Positions 7,841 through 16,648 of a stretch of 64,000 nucleotides of DNA are shown in pieces. Origin of the DNA: Streptomyces tendae (GTDB lineage: Bacteria > Actinomycetota > Actinomycetes > Streptomycetales > Streptomycetaceae); assembly GCF_014650435.1 (NCBI RefSeq), contig NZ_BMUY01000015.1, positions 62,001 to 126,000 on the forward strand. Reading direction: 5' to 3'. The notes below the pieces were generated by a model. That model was not told the origin of the DNA and did not search any database. It saw nothing but the letters and a program-made list of their open reading frames with translations. Each line of letters begins with the position of its first letter. Position 1 is the stretch's first letter. The position numbers and the translations under genes are program-made.

Positions 7841-9016
7841 TCAGAAGGCGTAGCGGATCCGCAGCCAGGGCGTGTGGTCGGCGACCAGCGCACGGAGCCG
7901 GGCGACCGCCCCGGCCTTGACGTCCGCCCGGTAACGCACGTTGAGCGCGCCGTTCTCCGAGCGCTTGGCCTGCTGGAGCTCCGGCCGCCACAACACCTCC
8001 TCGGCGCGCGGGTGCCAGCCCAGATTGACCTCGTGCAGGTCCCGGTTGTGCGTCAGCATGATCACCTCGGCGGCGGCCTGCCGCTTGACCCGGTCGGGCA
8101 GGACGTCGTCGAGGTGCCGCAGCAACTGGGCCCAGGCGTCCTCCCAGCCCGGCCGCACCACCACGGGGGAGAGGTTGAAGTGCACCTCGTAGCCGGCGTC
8201 CAGGAAGTCGCCGGCCGCGGCGATGCGCTCGGCGACGGGTGAGGTGCGCACGTCCAGCAGCCGGGAGTCGTCCGGCGGCATCAGGGAGAAGCGGATCCGG
8301 GTCCGGCCGCGCGGGTCCAGGGCGAGCAGGTCGGGGTTGACGAACTTCGTCGCGAAGGACGCCTTGGCCGTCGGCCACCGGCAAAAGGCGTGCACCAGGT
8401 CCGCGGTGTTGTCGCAGATCAGGGCGTCCACCGAGCAGTCGCCGTTCTCACCCACGTCGTAGACCCAGGCGTCGGCGTCGCACTGGTTCGGCTCGCGCTT
8501 GGGCCCCTGCCGGGCGATGTGCCGGCCGAGGTGGGCGATGATCCGGTCGATGTTGGTGAACACCGTGACGGGGTTGGCGTACCCCTTGCGGCGCGGCACG
8601 TAGCAGTAGGCGCAGGCCATGGCGCAGCCGTTGGAGGCGCCCGGCGCGATCCAGTCCGCGGAACGGCCGTTGGGGCGGGTGGCCAGTGTCTTCCGCTCGC
8701 CCAGGACCAGCGTCTCGCCCTTGACCCGCACCCAGCGCTCGACGTTGCCCTCGTTGCCGTGCAGTCCGGGGATGCCCCAGTGGGAGTCCACCTCGACCAC
8801 ACGGGCATCCGGGAACCGGGCGAGGACCTGCCGGCCGCGCGGGGAGGCGGCCGCGGCCGGCTCGGCGTGGATCTCCCGCACCGGCAGCAGCCGGCGCGCG
8901 GCGGCGGAGTCCCGGAAGAGCGGACCGGCGGCGGGCGGCGGATCCGGCGTGAGGGCGTCCAGGCCGAACAGTGTGCCGAAACCGTCGTCGTCCGGCGCGG
9001 TGGACGGGGCGTGCAT
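7841..9016 (-). CDS. Spore photoproduct lyase family radical SAM protein
   Basis: Radical SAM enzyme of 391 residues. The [4Fe-4S] motif CxxxCxxC is 'CAMACAYC' at C131, C135 and C138, preceded by 'APGASNG', and the C-terminal part has the conserved 'FNLSPVVVRPGWE' and 'EVIMLTHN' segments found in SplB relatives. True SplB repairs the UV spore photoproduct in dormant Bacillus spores; the Streptomyces homologues are longer at the N-terminus and their lesion is not established. Start ATG at 9016 has GGAG five bases upstream. The gene is divergent from the small membrane protein at 9185; the 168-bp gap has direct repeats at 9081-9099. Confidence 0.9.
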   Translation of the reverse strand: MHAPSTAPDDDGFGTLFGLDALTPDPPPAAGPLFRDSAAARRLLPVREIHAEPAAAASPRGRQVLARFPDARVVEVDSHWGIPGLHGNEGNVERWVRVKGETLVLGERKTLATRPNGRSADWIAPGASNGCAMACAYCYVPRRKGYANPVTVFTNIDRIIAHLGRHIARQGPKREPNQCDADAWVYDVGENGDCSVDALICDNTADLVHAFCRWPTAKASFATKFVNPDLLALDPRGRTRIRFSLMPPDDSRLLDVRTSPVAERIAAAGDFLDAGYEVHFNLSPVVVRPGWEDAWAQLLRHLDDVLPDRVKRQAAAEVIMLTHNRDLHEVNLGWHPRAEEVLWRPELQQAKRSENGALNVRYRADVKAGAVARLRALVADHTPWLRIRYAF

Positions 9017-9080
9017 GAGGGCTCCGGGACGGGTGTGGGCGAGTGACCGGGCGGCTCCACGGCGAGCCGCCTCCTCCACT

Positions 9081-9099
9081 GTACGAACACCGTACGAAC
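9081..9099. repeat. Direct repeat GTACGAAC, period 11
   Basis: Two exact copies of GTACGAAC (9081-9088 and 9092-9099) lie 11 bp apart, one helical turn, between the divergent radical SAM and small membrane protein genes. This could be a tandem binding site for an activator. Confidence 0.35.
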
Positions 9100-9184
9100 C
9101 GCGCGGTGCCCTCCGTCGTGTCACGCGGCCCGTCGGGGGCATACGCGAGACACGGCACCGCTCCGGTGCCGCCGACCCGAAGGG

Positions 9185-9370
9185 ATGTACACCGTGCTCG
9201 CCATCGTCGCGGCGGTCCTGTTCCTCATCGCCTGGCTGATCAACGCGGCGGAGGTGTCGACCAACGACGTCTTCACCTCCACCAACGTCATGCTCATCGG
9301 CCTCGCCCTGCTGGCCCTGCACGTCGCAGGCATCGGCAGCGGCTGGGCGACGCGGGGGCGCCGGCGCTAG
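9185..9370 (+). CDS. Small membrane protein, two predicted TM helices
   Basis: A 61-residue protein with hydrophobic segments at about 3-22 and 33-52, joined by a polar loop 'AAEVSTNDVFTST', and a basic C-terminal tail (RGRRR). The ATG at 9185 follows CCGAAGGG, a close but usable ribosome site. No family is recognised. The even codon bias and defined membrane architecture support a real gene. It is divergent from the spore-photoproduct-lyase-like gene and convergent with the methyltransferase. Confidence 0.7.
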   Translation: MYTVLAIVAAVLFLIAWLINAAEVSTNDVFTSTNVMLIGLALLALHVAGIGSGWATRGRRR

Positions 9371-9395
9371 CCACCCCCGCCCTCCTCGTCACCCG

Positions 9396-10187
9396 TCAGG
9401 GAATGCGCGCCACGCCCGCGTAGATACCGCTCTCCTCCCGCGCGGGCGGCTCCTGGCCCTCGCCGTACCACTCGGTGGCCGTGACCAGGCCGGGCGGCAC
9501 CAGCTCCAGACCGTCGAAGAAGCGGGACACCTCCGCCCTGGTGCGGAAGCCGAGCCGGATGCCGCCCTTGGCGTACTGGGCGATCACCTGCTCCGCGAGC
9601 TCGGGGAAGAGGTCGATCGCGGCATGCGAGAGGACCAGATGGCTGCCCGCAGGGAGGGTCTCGACCAGTCCCCGCACGATGCCGTGGGCGTCCTGGTCGT
9701 CGGGAACGAAGTGCATCAGCGCGATCAGCGACAACGCGATCGGCCGGTCGAAGTCGAGGATCCCGCGGGCGTGCCGCACGATCTCCTCGGGCTCCCGGAC
9801 GTCGGCCTGGATGTAGTCCGTGGCCCCCTCGGGGCTGCTGACCAGCAGCGCCTCCGCGTGCCGCAGCACGATCGGGTCGTTGTCGGCGTAGACGACGCGG
9901 GCCGTCGGCACCGTCCGCTGGACGATCTGGTGCAGGTTGGGCTCGGTCGGGATGCCGGTGCCGATGTCCAGGAACTGGTCGATGCCCTGTGCGGCGAGGT
10001 GCGCCACCGCGCGGTTCATGAACGCGCGGTTCTGCCGCGCCGCGTCCCGCGCCTCGGGCGGCAGGGTCTCGCCCACCGCCTCGTCGACCGGGTAGTTGTC
10101 CTTGCCGCCCAGCAGCCAGTCGTAGACCCGCGCGGGGTGGGCCCGGCCGGTGTCGATCTGGGGAGGCTGGGTGTGGTCGGTGGTCAT
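9396..10187 (-). CDS. SAM-dependent methyltransferase, SAV2177 family (PF04672)
   Basis: 263-residue protein of the Streptomyces-expanded SAV2177/DUF574 methyltransferase family. It opens with 'PARVYDWLLGGKDNYPVDEAVG', the hallmark of that family, followed by the SAM loop 'FLDIGTGIPT' and the acidic end of strand two 'VVYADNDP'. 'LMHFVPDD' corresponds to motif IV. These proteins occur in dozens per genome and their substrates are unknown. Start ATG at 10187 has GGAG six bases upstream; an upstream reading to 10274 is rejected because the conserved N-terminus begins here. It appears monocistronic. Confidence 0.93.
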   Translation of the reverse strand: MTTDHTQPPQIDTGRAHPARVYDWLLGGKDNYPVDEAVGETLPPEARDAARQNRAFMNRAVAHLAAQGIDQFLDIGTGIPTEPNLHQIVQRTVPTARVVYADNDPIVLRHAEALLVSSPEGATDYIQADVREPEEIVRHARGILDFDRPIALSLIALMHFVPDDQDAHGIVRGLVETLPAGSHLVLSHAAIDLFPELAEQVIAQYAKGGIRLGFRTRAEVSRFFDGLELVPPGLVTATEWYGEGQEPPAREESGIYAGVARIP

Positions 10188-10299
10188 GGCAGGCTCCGTG
10201 GTCCGGGGGTGACGCTCGCCGCAGTTTTCGATCATCGTACTGCGGTGCCGCCGTGCCATGTGCCGCACGGGCACCGGAAGTTGCCGAGCCCCAGGTTGC

Positions 10300-10947
10300 T
10301 CACCGCGACCCCGGCCCGGGCGCCAGGGTGCGGGGCGGACGGTAGGTCCACTCGCGGTCGGCGTCGGTGATCTCGCGCAGTACCCGGGCCGGCGTCCCGG
10401 CGACGACCGTCATCGGCGGCACATGGGCCGTCACCACACTGCCCGCCCCGACCACCGAGCCCCGGCCGACGGTCACCCCCGGCATGATCAGCGCGCCGGC
10501 CCCGATCCACACGTCGTCCTCGATGCGCACCGGCGCCGAGAACTGGGTGCCGTCCCGGCGCAGCTCGGGGTGGACGGGGTGCCCGGTGGTGCTGACGGTG
10601 ACGTGCGGGGCGAACATCACCCGGTCCCCGACGAAGACCTCGACGTCGTCGACGAGGGTGAGGCCGAAGTTGGCGTACACGTCGTCGCCCAGGTGGACCC
10701 GGTTGCCGTAGGCCACGTGCAGCGGCGGCTCGATCCACACGCCCGTGCCCAGCGACGCGAGCAGCTCTTTCAGGAGCGCCCGGCGGCCCTCCTCGTCCCG
10801 CGCGCCGGTCCGGTTGTAGGCGTCGGCCAGTTCCTTGCCGCGCAGCCGCTCCTCCGCCAGGCCCTCCAGGCCCGGGGCGCCGTCCGCGTACAGCTCCCGG
10901 GCCGCCATCCTGCGGCGGACCTCGCGCTCACGGGGGTCGGTGGTCAT
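10300..10947 (-). CDS. Sugar O-acetyltransferase, LacA/Maa type (left-handed beta-helix)
   Basis: Acetyl-CoA-dependent acetyltransferase acting on a sugar hydroxyl (galactoside or maltose acetyltransferase class), 215 residues. The N-terminal mac domain is visible ('RMAARELYADGAPGLEGLAEERLRGKELADAYN'), followed by hexapeptide repeats and the 'DDVWIGAGALIMPGVTVGRGSVVGAGSVV' coil segment; the catalytic His is in 'TTGHPV'. Start ATG has GGAG five bases upstream. It follows the GH42 gene on the same strand, as lacA follows lacZ in E. coli, but a strong hairpin at 10986-11024 separates them. It probably detoxifies or modifies the same sugars. Confidence 0.93.
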   Translation of the reverse strand: MTTDPREREVRRRMAARELYADGAPGLEGLAEERLRGKELADAYNRTGARDEEGRRALLKELLASLGTGVWIEPPLHVAYGNRVHLGDDVYANFGLTLVDDVEVFVGDRVMFAPHVTVSTTGHPVHPELRRDGTQFSAPVRIEDDVWIGAGALIMPGVTVGRGSVVGAGSVVTAHVPPMTVVAGTPARVLREITDADREWTYRPPRTLAPGPGSR

Positions 10948-10985
10948 GCGGTCTCCTCGTGTACGTACGGGGTGGGCCGGAGGTA

Positions 10986-11024
10986 CGGCCCCCCGGAGCG
11001 GGGTGCGTCCGCTCCGAGGGGCCG
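10986..11024. terminator. Hairpin terminator after beta-galactosidase gene
   Basis: Two 16-base arms (10986-11001 and 11009-11024) pair at 15 of 16 positions around a 7-base loop. No U-tract follows, which is normal in Streptomyces. It should limit read-through from the galactoside operon into the acetyltransferase gene. Confidence 0.6.
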
Positions 11025-11045
11025 CGGGACGGGGCGTTCGTGCGC

Positions 11046-13091
11046 TCAGTCGGTGGGCGTGCGGAGCACGGCGACGCCCCCGGGCGCGAGGGCGACGGCG
11101 CCGTCCTCGCCGGTGGACCCCACGAGGACCTCTCCGGTCAGGCCCGGGACGGTCACGGCCTCGTCGGTCCGGTTGACCAGGAACAGGAACCGTCCGCCGG
11201 GGCCCCGGCGCACCGTGGTCTCGACCCGTCCCCGCACCCCGGCGGGCAGCTCGCTCGCCACCCCGGCCGGGCCGAGCAGCCGTGGCAGCAGCGCGGCGAG
11301 CCCGTCGGCGCCGAGCCGGGTGGAGACGTAGGCGGCCGAACCGGTGCCCGTGGGACGCCGGGTGACGGCCGGGCGCCCCGCCTGGGCGCCGGTGCGGTAG
11401 TGGGCCAGGACCTCGGTCTCCGGCGCTGTCACGGTGATCCGGTCGGTCCACAGGCTCCCGCTGCCCGCGCCGTCCAGCTCCACACTCTGCCCGGCGGGCA
11501 GCGGGCCGAACTCCTCGACGCGGATGCCGAGCAGGTCCCGCAGCGCGCCCGGGTAGCCGCCCAGCCAGACGTGGTCGTTCTCGTCCACGATGCCGGAGAA
11601 GTAGGTGGTGACCAGGTGCCCGCCCTGCTCGGCGTAGCGCGTGAGGTCCTTGGCCAGCTCGGCCGGGACCAGGTGCAGCACCGGCGCGATCAGCACCCGG
11701 TGGCGGCCCAGGTCGGCGCCGGTGGTGACGACGTCGGCGCGGACGCCCAGGGCGAGCAGCGCCGAGTACCAGTCGAGCGCCTCCCGGTGGTAGTCGAGCA
11801 GTGAGGTGGGGTGCGAGTCCTGCTCGCTCGCCCACCACGACTCCCAGTCGAAGAGGATGCCCACCTCGGCGGGCTCCCGCTCGCTCCCGGCGATGGGCGC
11901 GAGCGCCTTGAGCGTGTCGCCGAGCGCGACGACCGAACGGAACAGATCGCTGTCCGCACCGGCGTGCGGGACCATCGCCGAGTGGTACTTCTCGGCGCCG
12001 GCCGCCGACTGGCGCCACTGGAAGAAGCAGACCGCGTCCGCGCCGTGCGCCACGTGCGTCAGCGAGTCCCGGGCCATCTCGCCCGGCCGCTTGGCCAGGT
12101 TGACGGGCTGCCAGTTCACGGCACTGGTGGAGTGCTCCATCAGGAACCAGGGGCGGCCGCCCGCGATGCCGCTGGTGAGGTTCGCCGAGAAGGACAGCTC
12201 GTCGCGGGCCTGCGGGTGCGGCACCACGTAGTGGTCGTTGGCGACGAAGTCCACCTCGTCCGCCCAGTCCGCGTAGTTCATGCCCTTGGTGCCGGGCATC
12301 ACCATGAAGTTGGTGGTGACGGGGACGTCCGGGGTCAGCTCCCGCAGCAGGTCCCGCTCCGCGCGCAGGTGGTCCTTGAGCGCGTCCGAGGAGAAGCGCT
12401 TGAAGTCCAGCTGCTGGGTCGGATTCGGGTGGGACGCGGCCAGCCGGGGCGGCAGGACTTCCGCCCAGTCGCCGTAGCGCTGCGACCAGAACGCCGTGCC
12501 CCAGGCGTGGTTGAGGGCGTCCGTGGTGCCGTACCGGGCGCGCAGCCAGTCGCGGAAGGCACGGGCCGCGTCGTCGGAGTAGTCGTAGACGTTGTGACAG
12601 CCCAGCTCGTTGTTGACGTGCCAGGCGACCAGGGCCGGGTGGCCGGCGTAGCGGGTGGCCAGCTTCCGGACCAGGCGCAGCGCGTGCTCGCGGAAGACGG
12701 GCGAGGTCGGGCGCCAGTGCTGGCGTGCCCCCGGCGACAGCGTCTCGCCCCGCTCGGTGACCGGCAGGATCTCGGGGTGCGCCCTCGTCAGCCACGGCGG
12801 CGGGGAGGCGGTGGCGGTCGCCAGGTCGACGCCGACGCCGTGCTCGTGCAGCAGGTCCATCACCTCGTCGAGCCAGGCGAAGTCCCAGGTGTCCGGGCCG
12901 GGCTGGATGCGGGCCCAGGAGAAGATGCCGAGCGAGACGATGGTTACACCGGCCTCGCGCATCAGCCGTACGTCCTCCTGCCACACCTCCCGGGGCCACT
13001 GCTCGGGGTTGTAGTCGGCGCCGTAGCCGAGACGGGGGGCGGGCGCACCGTCCGCCCCGCGCTGCGGGCGGGAGTGGAGGGTGGAGATCAT
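11046..13091 (-). CDS. Beta-galactosidase, GH42
   Basis: Intracellular retaining glycosidase of 681 residues, the usual GH42 size. The TIM barrel begins 'LGYGADYNPEQWP'; acid/base Glu162 is in 'HVNNELGCH' and nucleophile Glu319 in 'WFLMEHS'. The trimerisation domain and small C-terminal beta domain follow. There is no signal peptide, so the substrate (short galacto-oligosaccharides, arabinogalactan fragments or similar beta-galactosides) must be imported, which fits the ABC transporter directly upstream. Start ATG at 13091 has AAGGA. It lies 26 bp downstream of the binding-protein gene and is read with it under the LacI operators at 16495-16555. Confidence 0.96.
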   Translation of the reverse strand: MISTLHSRPQRGADGAPAPRLGYGADYNPEQWPREVWQEDVRLMREAGVTIVSLGIFSWARIQPGPDTWDFAWLDEVMDLLHEHGVGVDLATATASPPPWLTRAHPEILPVTERGETLSPGARQHWRPTSPVFREHALRLVRKLATRYAGHPALVAWHVNNELGCHNVYDYSDDAARAFRDWLRARYGTTDALNHAWGTAFWSQRYGDWAEVLPPRLAASHPNPTQQLDFKRFSSDALKDHLRAERDLLRELTPDVPVTTNFMVMPGTKGMNYADWADEVDFVANDHYVVPHPQARDELSFSANLTSGIAGGRPWFLMEHSTSAVNWQPVNLAKRPGEMARDSLTHVAHGADAVCFFQWRQSAAGAEKYHSAMVPHAGADSDLFRSVVALGDTLKALAPIAGSEREPAEVGILFDWESWWASEQDSHPTSLLDYHREALDWYSALLALGVRADVVTTGADLGRHRVLIAPVLHLVPAELAKDLTRYAEQGGHLVTTYFSGIVDENDHVWLGGYPGALRDLLGIRVEEFGPLPAGQSVELDGAGSGSLWTDRITVTAPETEVLAHYRTGAQAGRPAVTRRPTGTGSAAYVSTRLGADGLAALLPRLLGPAGVASELPAGVRGRVETTVRRGPGGRFLFLVNRTDEAVTVPGLTGEVLVGSTGEDGAVALAPGGVAVLRTPTD

Positions 13092-13117
13092 GGCGGTCCT
13101 TCCGGTGGGGGCGTGCG

Positions 13118-14473
13118 CTACTTCTCGACGGTGAAGCCCTGCTCCTCGCCGTACTTCACCGAGGCCTCCTGCCAGGACTCGAGGCCCTCGGCCAGCGTGG
13201 TGCCGGAGACGTAGGCCTTGCCGACGGTGTCGTTGAAGACCGAGTTCGCGTAGACCTGGTAGGGCAGGTACGACCAGTCGTCGGGGACGTCCGCGGCCGA
13301 CTCGGCGAAGATCTTGTTGGCCTTCTGGCCGCCGAAGTACGGGAACGCGGTGTCCTGGAACTTCGTGGACTGCAGGTCGGCGGTGGTCGCCGGGAAGGCA
13401 CCGTTCTTCAGCCGGGTCTGCACGCCGTCACCGGCGTTCGCGTACTCGACGAAGGCGTACGCCAGCGCCTCGTTCTTGCCGAGCTCCGGGAGCGCGAGCG
13501 CGCTGCCGCCGTTCTCGGCGCTGACCTTGCCGCCCGCGGTCCACTGGGGCATCGGGGCGACGCGCCAGTCGCCGGACGCCGCCTTCGCGCCGGACTCCAG
13601 GTTGGCGGGCATCCAGGCGCCGGTGGCCAGCGTCGCTATGGTGCCGTCGGCGAGGCCCTTGTACCACTCGTCGGTCCAGGCGGGGACGGTGGCGAGCAGC
13701 TTCTCGTCGATGAGCTGCTGCCAGGTGCCGGTGAAGGTCTTGGCGCCCTGGTCGGAGAAGTCGATCTTCACCTTGGTGCCGTTCACCGTGTAGGGGCGCG
13801 AACCGGCCTGCCAGAGCATGCTGGTGGCGAATCCGGCGTCGCCGTTGTCGGCGGTGATGTACGCCTTCGGGTCGGCCTTGTGCAGGTCGCGGGCGGCGTC
13901 CAGGTACTCGGCCCAGGTGGTCGGCACCTCGATGTGGTACTTGTCGAAGACCTTCTTGTTGTAGAACAGCGCCATCGGACCGGAGTCCATGGGCAGCGCG
14001 TAGACGCCGTCCGAACCGGCCTTCACCCCGTTCCACGGACCGGGGGAGAACTGGGCGGAGAGCTTGTCGGCGCCGAAGGACTTGAGGTCCGTGAGCTGCT
14101 CGGTCAGGGCGAACTGGCCCATCGCGTAGTACTCGACCTGGGCGACGTCCGGGACGCCCTTCTTCGCCGAGATCGCGTTCTGCAGCGCCGTGTACTGGTC
14201 CTTGTTGGTCCCGGCGTTGACGAGGTTCACCTTGACGCCCGGGTGTGCCTTCTCGAAGTCGGTGGCGACCTGCTTGAGCGTGGGCTCCCACGCCCAGACC
14301 GTTACGGTGCCGCCCTCCTTCAGGGCCGCCTGGACGTCCGCCTCGGAGACCGCCTTCTGGTTCGACCCCCCGTCGTCGGAGTCGCCGCAGGCACTCGCCC
14401 CCAGGGCGAGGGCGCAGAGGAGGGCCGTGCCGCGCAGGAGGCGACGCGAGTGCGTGGACAGATGTGTGGGCAT
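13118..14473 (-). CDS. Sugar ABC transporter substrate-binding lipoprotein
   Basis: Extracellular solute-binding protein family 1, 451 residues, tethered by a lipobox 'LGASAC' near residue 29 behind a basic signal sequence (HSRRLLRG). The body has 'GGTVTVWAWEPTLKQVATDFEKAHPG' at the mature start and 'YNKKVFDKYHIEVPTTWAEY' in the middle, both typical of oligosaccharide receptors. It feeds the two permeases encoded just upstream and the GH42 downstream, so a beta-galactoside or oligogalactoside is the likely ligand. The ATPase is missing from the operon; the shared MsiK ATPase of Streptomyces normally serves such systems. Having the binding protein after the permeases is a little unusual. Confidence 0.94.
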   Translation of the reverse strand: MPTHLSTHSRRLLRGTALLCALALGASACGDSDDGGSNQKAVSEADVQAALKEGGTVTVWAWEPTLKQVATDFEKAHPGVKVNLVNAGTNKDQYTALQNAISAKKGVPDVAQVEYYAMGQFALTEQLTDLKSFGADKLSAQFSPGPWNGVKAGSDGVYALPMDSGPMALFYNKKVFDKYHIEVPTTWAEYLDAARDLHKADPKAYITADNGDAGFATSMLWQAGSRPYTVNGTKVKIDFSDQGAKTFTGTWQQLIDEKLLATVPAWTDEWYKGLADGTIATLATGAWMPANLESGAKAASGDWRVAPMPQWTAGGKVSAENGGSALALPELGKNEALAYAFVEYANAGDGVQTRLKNGAFPATTADLQSTKFQDTAFPYFGGQKANKIFAESAADVPDDWSYLPYQVYANSVFNDTVGKAYVSGTTLAEGLESWQEASVKYGEEQGFTVEK

Positions 14474-14573
14474 GGGGTGCTTCCACTTCTTCGTGGCCGG
14501 GACCGGCACCGTTGAGGGTTGTCGGGGTTCTCGGTGAGGGACGGGAGCGGGGGAGGGAGAGGGCTGGGAAGGG

Positions 14574-15524
14574 TTACTCCTTGACGCTTCCGGCGGCGAG
14601 TCCGGACTGCCAGTACCTCTGGAGCAGCAGGAACGCGGCGATCAGCGGCAGGATGGTGAGGAGCGACCCGGTGACGACGAGGTTGAAGACGGGCTCGCCG
14701 CCCGCGGTCGCGGCCTGCTGGTTCCAGCTGTTGAGGCCGAGCGTCAGCGGATACCAGTCGGGGTCCTTGAGCATGACCAGCGGCAGGAAGTAGTTGTTCC
14801 AGGTCGCGACCATGGTGAACAGCAGGACCGTGACGATGCCGGGCGCCAGCAGCGGCAGGGCGACCCGGAAGAAGGTGCGCACCTCGCCCGCCCCGTCGAT
14901 GCGGGCGGCCTCCATCAGCTCGGTCGGGATGGCCTCGGTGGCGAACACCCACATCAGATAGAGGCCGAACGGCGAGATCAGGGACGGGACGATCACCGCC
15001 CAGGGCGTGTTGGTGAGCCCCATCTCGCTGAACATCAGGAAGGTCGGCACCGCCAGCGCCGTCCCCGGCACCGCCACGGCGCCGATGACGACGGCGAAGA
15101 CGGCACGCCGGCCGGGGAAGTCGAACTTGGCGAGGGCGTAGCCGCCGAGCACGGCGAGGAGGGTGGCGCCGCCCGCTCCGAGGCCCACGTACAGCAGGGT
15201 GTTGAGCAGCCAGCGGGTGAAGACGCCGTCGTCGTAGGTGAACGTCTCGGTGATGTTGTCCCACAGCGCGAAGTCGCCGTCGAACCAGAGGCCGGCGGAA
15301 CGGGACAGCCCCTCCTGGGTCTTGGTGGCGCTGATGGCCAGCCAGACCAGCGGCACCAGGCTGTACAGCAGCACGAGTGAGGTGAGCGCGGTCAGCAGCA
15401 CGCTGCGCCGGGGCTTGTCGGCGGAGTGCCGGCGCCGGGGCGTCCGCAGCCGGGGCACGGAGCCCGAGGTGCCGGACGGTGCGGGCGCGGAGCGGTCGGA
15501 AACGGTGGCGACGGGACTGGTCAT
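14574..15524 (-). CDS. Carbohydrate ABC transporter permease (MalG-type)
   Basis: Second permease subunit of the galactoside importer, 316 residues. A 40-residue basic cytoplasmic tail precedes six predicted membrane helices. The EAA loop that contacts the ATPase reads 'ELMEAARIDGAGEVRTFFRV'. Start ATG lies 7 bp after the stop of the MalF-type gene, consistent with translation as a pair. Followed by about 100 bp of C-rich DNA before the binding-protein gene. Confidence 0.95.
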   Translation of the reverse strand: MTSPVATVSDRSAPAPSGTSGSVPRLRTPRRRHSADKPRRSVLLTALTSLVLLYSLVPLVWLAISATKTQEGLSRSAGLWFDGDFALWDNITETFTYDDGVFTRWLLNTLLYVGLGAGGATLLAVLGGYALAKFDFPGRRAVFAVVIGAVAVPGTALAVPTFLMFSEMGLTNTPWAVIVPSLISPFGLYLMWVFATEAIPTELMEAARIDGAGEVRTFFRVALPLLAPGIVTVLLFTMVATWNNYFLPLVMLKDPDWYPLTLGLNSWNQQAATAGGEPVFNLVVTGSLLTILPLIAAFLLLQRYWQSGLAAGSVKE

Positions 15525-15531
15525 CGCTGTC

Positions 15532-16458
15532 TCACACTCCCTTGCGCATGCCGCGCAGCTGCACGGCGTAGGCGACGACCATGGTGATCAGCCCCATGAC
15601 GATGGCGACCGTCGCGGAGTAGTTGTGCTGCTGTCCGTTGAAGGACAGCGCGTAGGTGTAGTAGTTCGGCGTGTAGTCCGTGGTGATGGCGTTGCGCGCC
15701 AGGGGCTGCAGGATGCTGGGCTCGTTGAAGAGCTGGAAGCTGCCGATGATCGAGAAGATGGTGGCGATCACCAGGGCCCCGCGGATGGCCGGGAGCTTGA
15801 TGGCGGTGATCACGCGGATCTGTCCGGCGCCGTCGATCTGGGCCGCCTCGTAGAGCGAGTGCGGGACCACGCGCAGCGCCGCGTAGAAGATCAGCATGTT
15901 GTAGCCGACGAACTCCCAGGTCACGATGTTGCCGATGGAGGCCAGCACCAGGTCGGGGGAGAGCGGGTCGGGCAGTGAGACGCCCAGCGCGCCGTTGATG
16001 TCACCGACCAGGCCGAAGCGGGTGCCGTACATGAAGCCCCACATCAGGGTGGCCACCACGGCGGGCACGGCGTACGGCAGGAAGATCGAGATGCGGAAGA
16101 AGTCCCGGCCGTAGAGGCGGCCGCTGTCCAGCGCCAGCGCCACGAGCAGGGCGATACCGAGCATGATCGGCACCTGTACGGCCAGGAAGAGCGAGACCCG
16201 GCCGAGCGAGGCCCAGAACCGTTCGTCCCCGAGCGCCTCGCCGTAGTTGTCGAGGCCGACGAAGGTGGTCCCGCCGATCAGCTGGTCGCGGAAGAGGCTG
16301 AGGTAGACCGAGTAGGCGATCGGCGCGAGGAAGACCAGGGCGAACACGGCCACGAAGGGACCGAGGAAGCCCCACCCCGTCCAGGAACGGCGGTCCCGCC
16401 GCACCGGGGGCGGGGCCGACCGCGGCTCGGCGGCGGCCGGCGGTTGCAGCGTCGTCAT
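15532..16458 (-). CDS. Carbohydrate ABC transporter permease (MalF-type)
   Basis: First permease subunit of the galactoside importer and first gene of the operon, 308 residues with six predicted helices starting 'WGFLGPFVAVFALVFLAPIAYSVYLS'. The EAA loop is 'SLYEAAQIDGAGQIRVITAI'. The gene begins 36 bp downstream of a LacI-type palindrome at 16495-16510, so its promoter is covered by the two operators shared with the divergent lacI-family gene. Confidence 0.95.
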   Translation of the reverse strand: MTTLQPPAAAEPRSAPPPVRRDRRSWTGWGFLGPFVAVFALVFLAPIAYSVYLSLFRDQLIGGTTFVGLDNYGEALGDERFWASLGRVSLFLAVQVPIMLGIALLVALALDSGRLYGRDFFRISIFLPYAVPAVVATLMWGFMYGTRFGLVGDINGALGVSLPDPLSPDLVLASIGNIVTWEFVGYNMLIFYAALRVVPHSLYEAAQIDGAGQIRVITAIKLPAIRGALVIATIFSIIGSFQLFNEPSILQPLARNAITTDYTPNYYTYALSFNGQQHNYSATVAIVMGLITMVVAYAVQLRGMRKGV

Positions 16459-16494
16459 GTCGTCCTCGCTCGTCCACGTCCTCGAACTTCGCCG

Positions 16495-16510
16495 ATGTTT
16501 GCGTAAACAT
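16495..16510. promoter_or_regulatory. LacI-family operator 1
   Basis: ATGTTT-GCGT-AAACAT: 16-bp palindrome with a central CG and 7 of 8 paired positions, the standard GntR/LacI sugar-repressor format. It sits upstream of the ABC permease gene and is one of two nearly identical sites. Confidence 0.85.
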
Positions 16511-16539
16511 CACGCTCCGCGAAGAGGCGGCGGGCTGTT

Positions 16540-16555
16540 ATGTTTACGTAAACAT
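16540..16555. promoter_or_regulatory. LacI-family operator 2
   Basis: ATGTTTACGTAAACAT is a perfect 16-bp palindrome, 45 bp from operator 1 centre to centre (about four helical turns), so two repressor dimers could sit on the same DNA face. It is nearer to the lacI-family gene at 16649, suggesting autoregulation. Confidence 0.88.
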
Positions 16556-16648
16556 CGGATGGCGGCATGTCTACACTGCCCCGATGACGACGGTCAAGGG
16601 TCCTTTCGCACCGGGACCCGACAGCGACGGAAGGGCGGCTGACGGCGA

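Noticed and set aside
9081..9099. LexA (SOS) box in front of the spore-photoproduct-lyase-like gene
   Set aside because: The actinobacterial box needs TCGAAC-N4-GTTCGA. Here the half-sites are in direct, not inverted, orientation and any inverted reading has a 3-base spacer with mismatches.
10300..12999. Single 899-residue open frame across the acetyltransferase and GH42 genes
   Set aside because: Only the last 215 residues look like a protein (acetyltransferase with its own GGAG and ATG); the remainder is antiparallel-free shadow in another frame of GH42.
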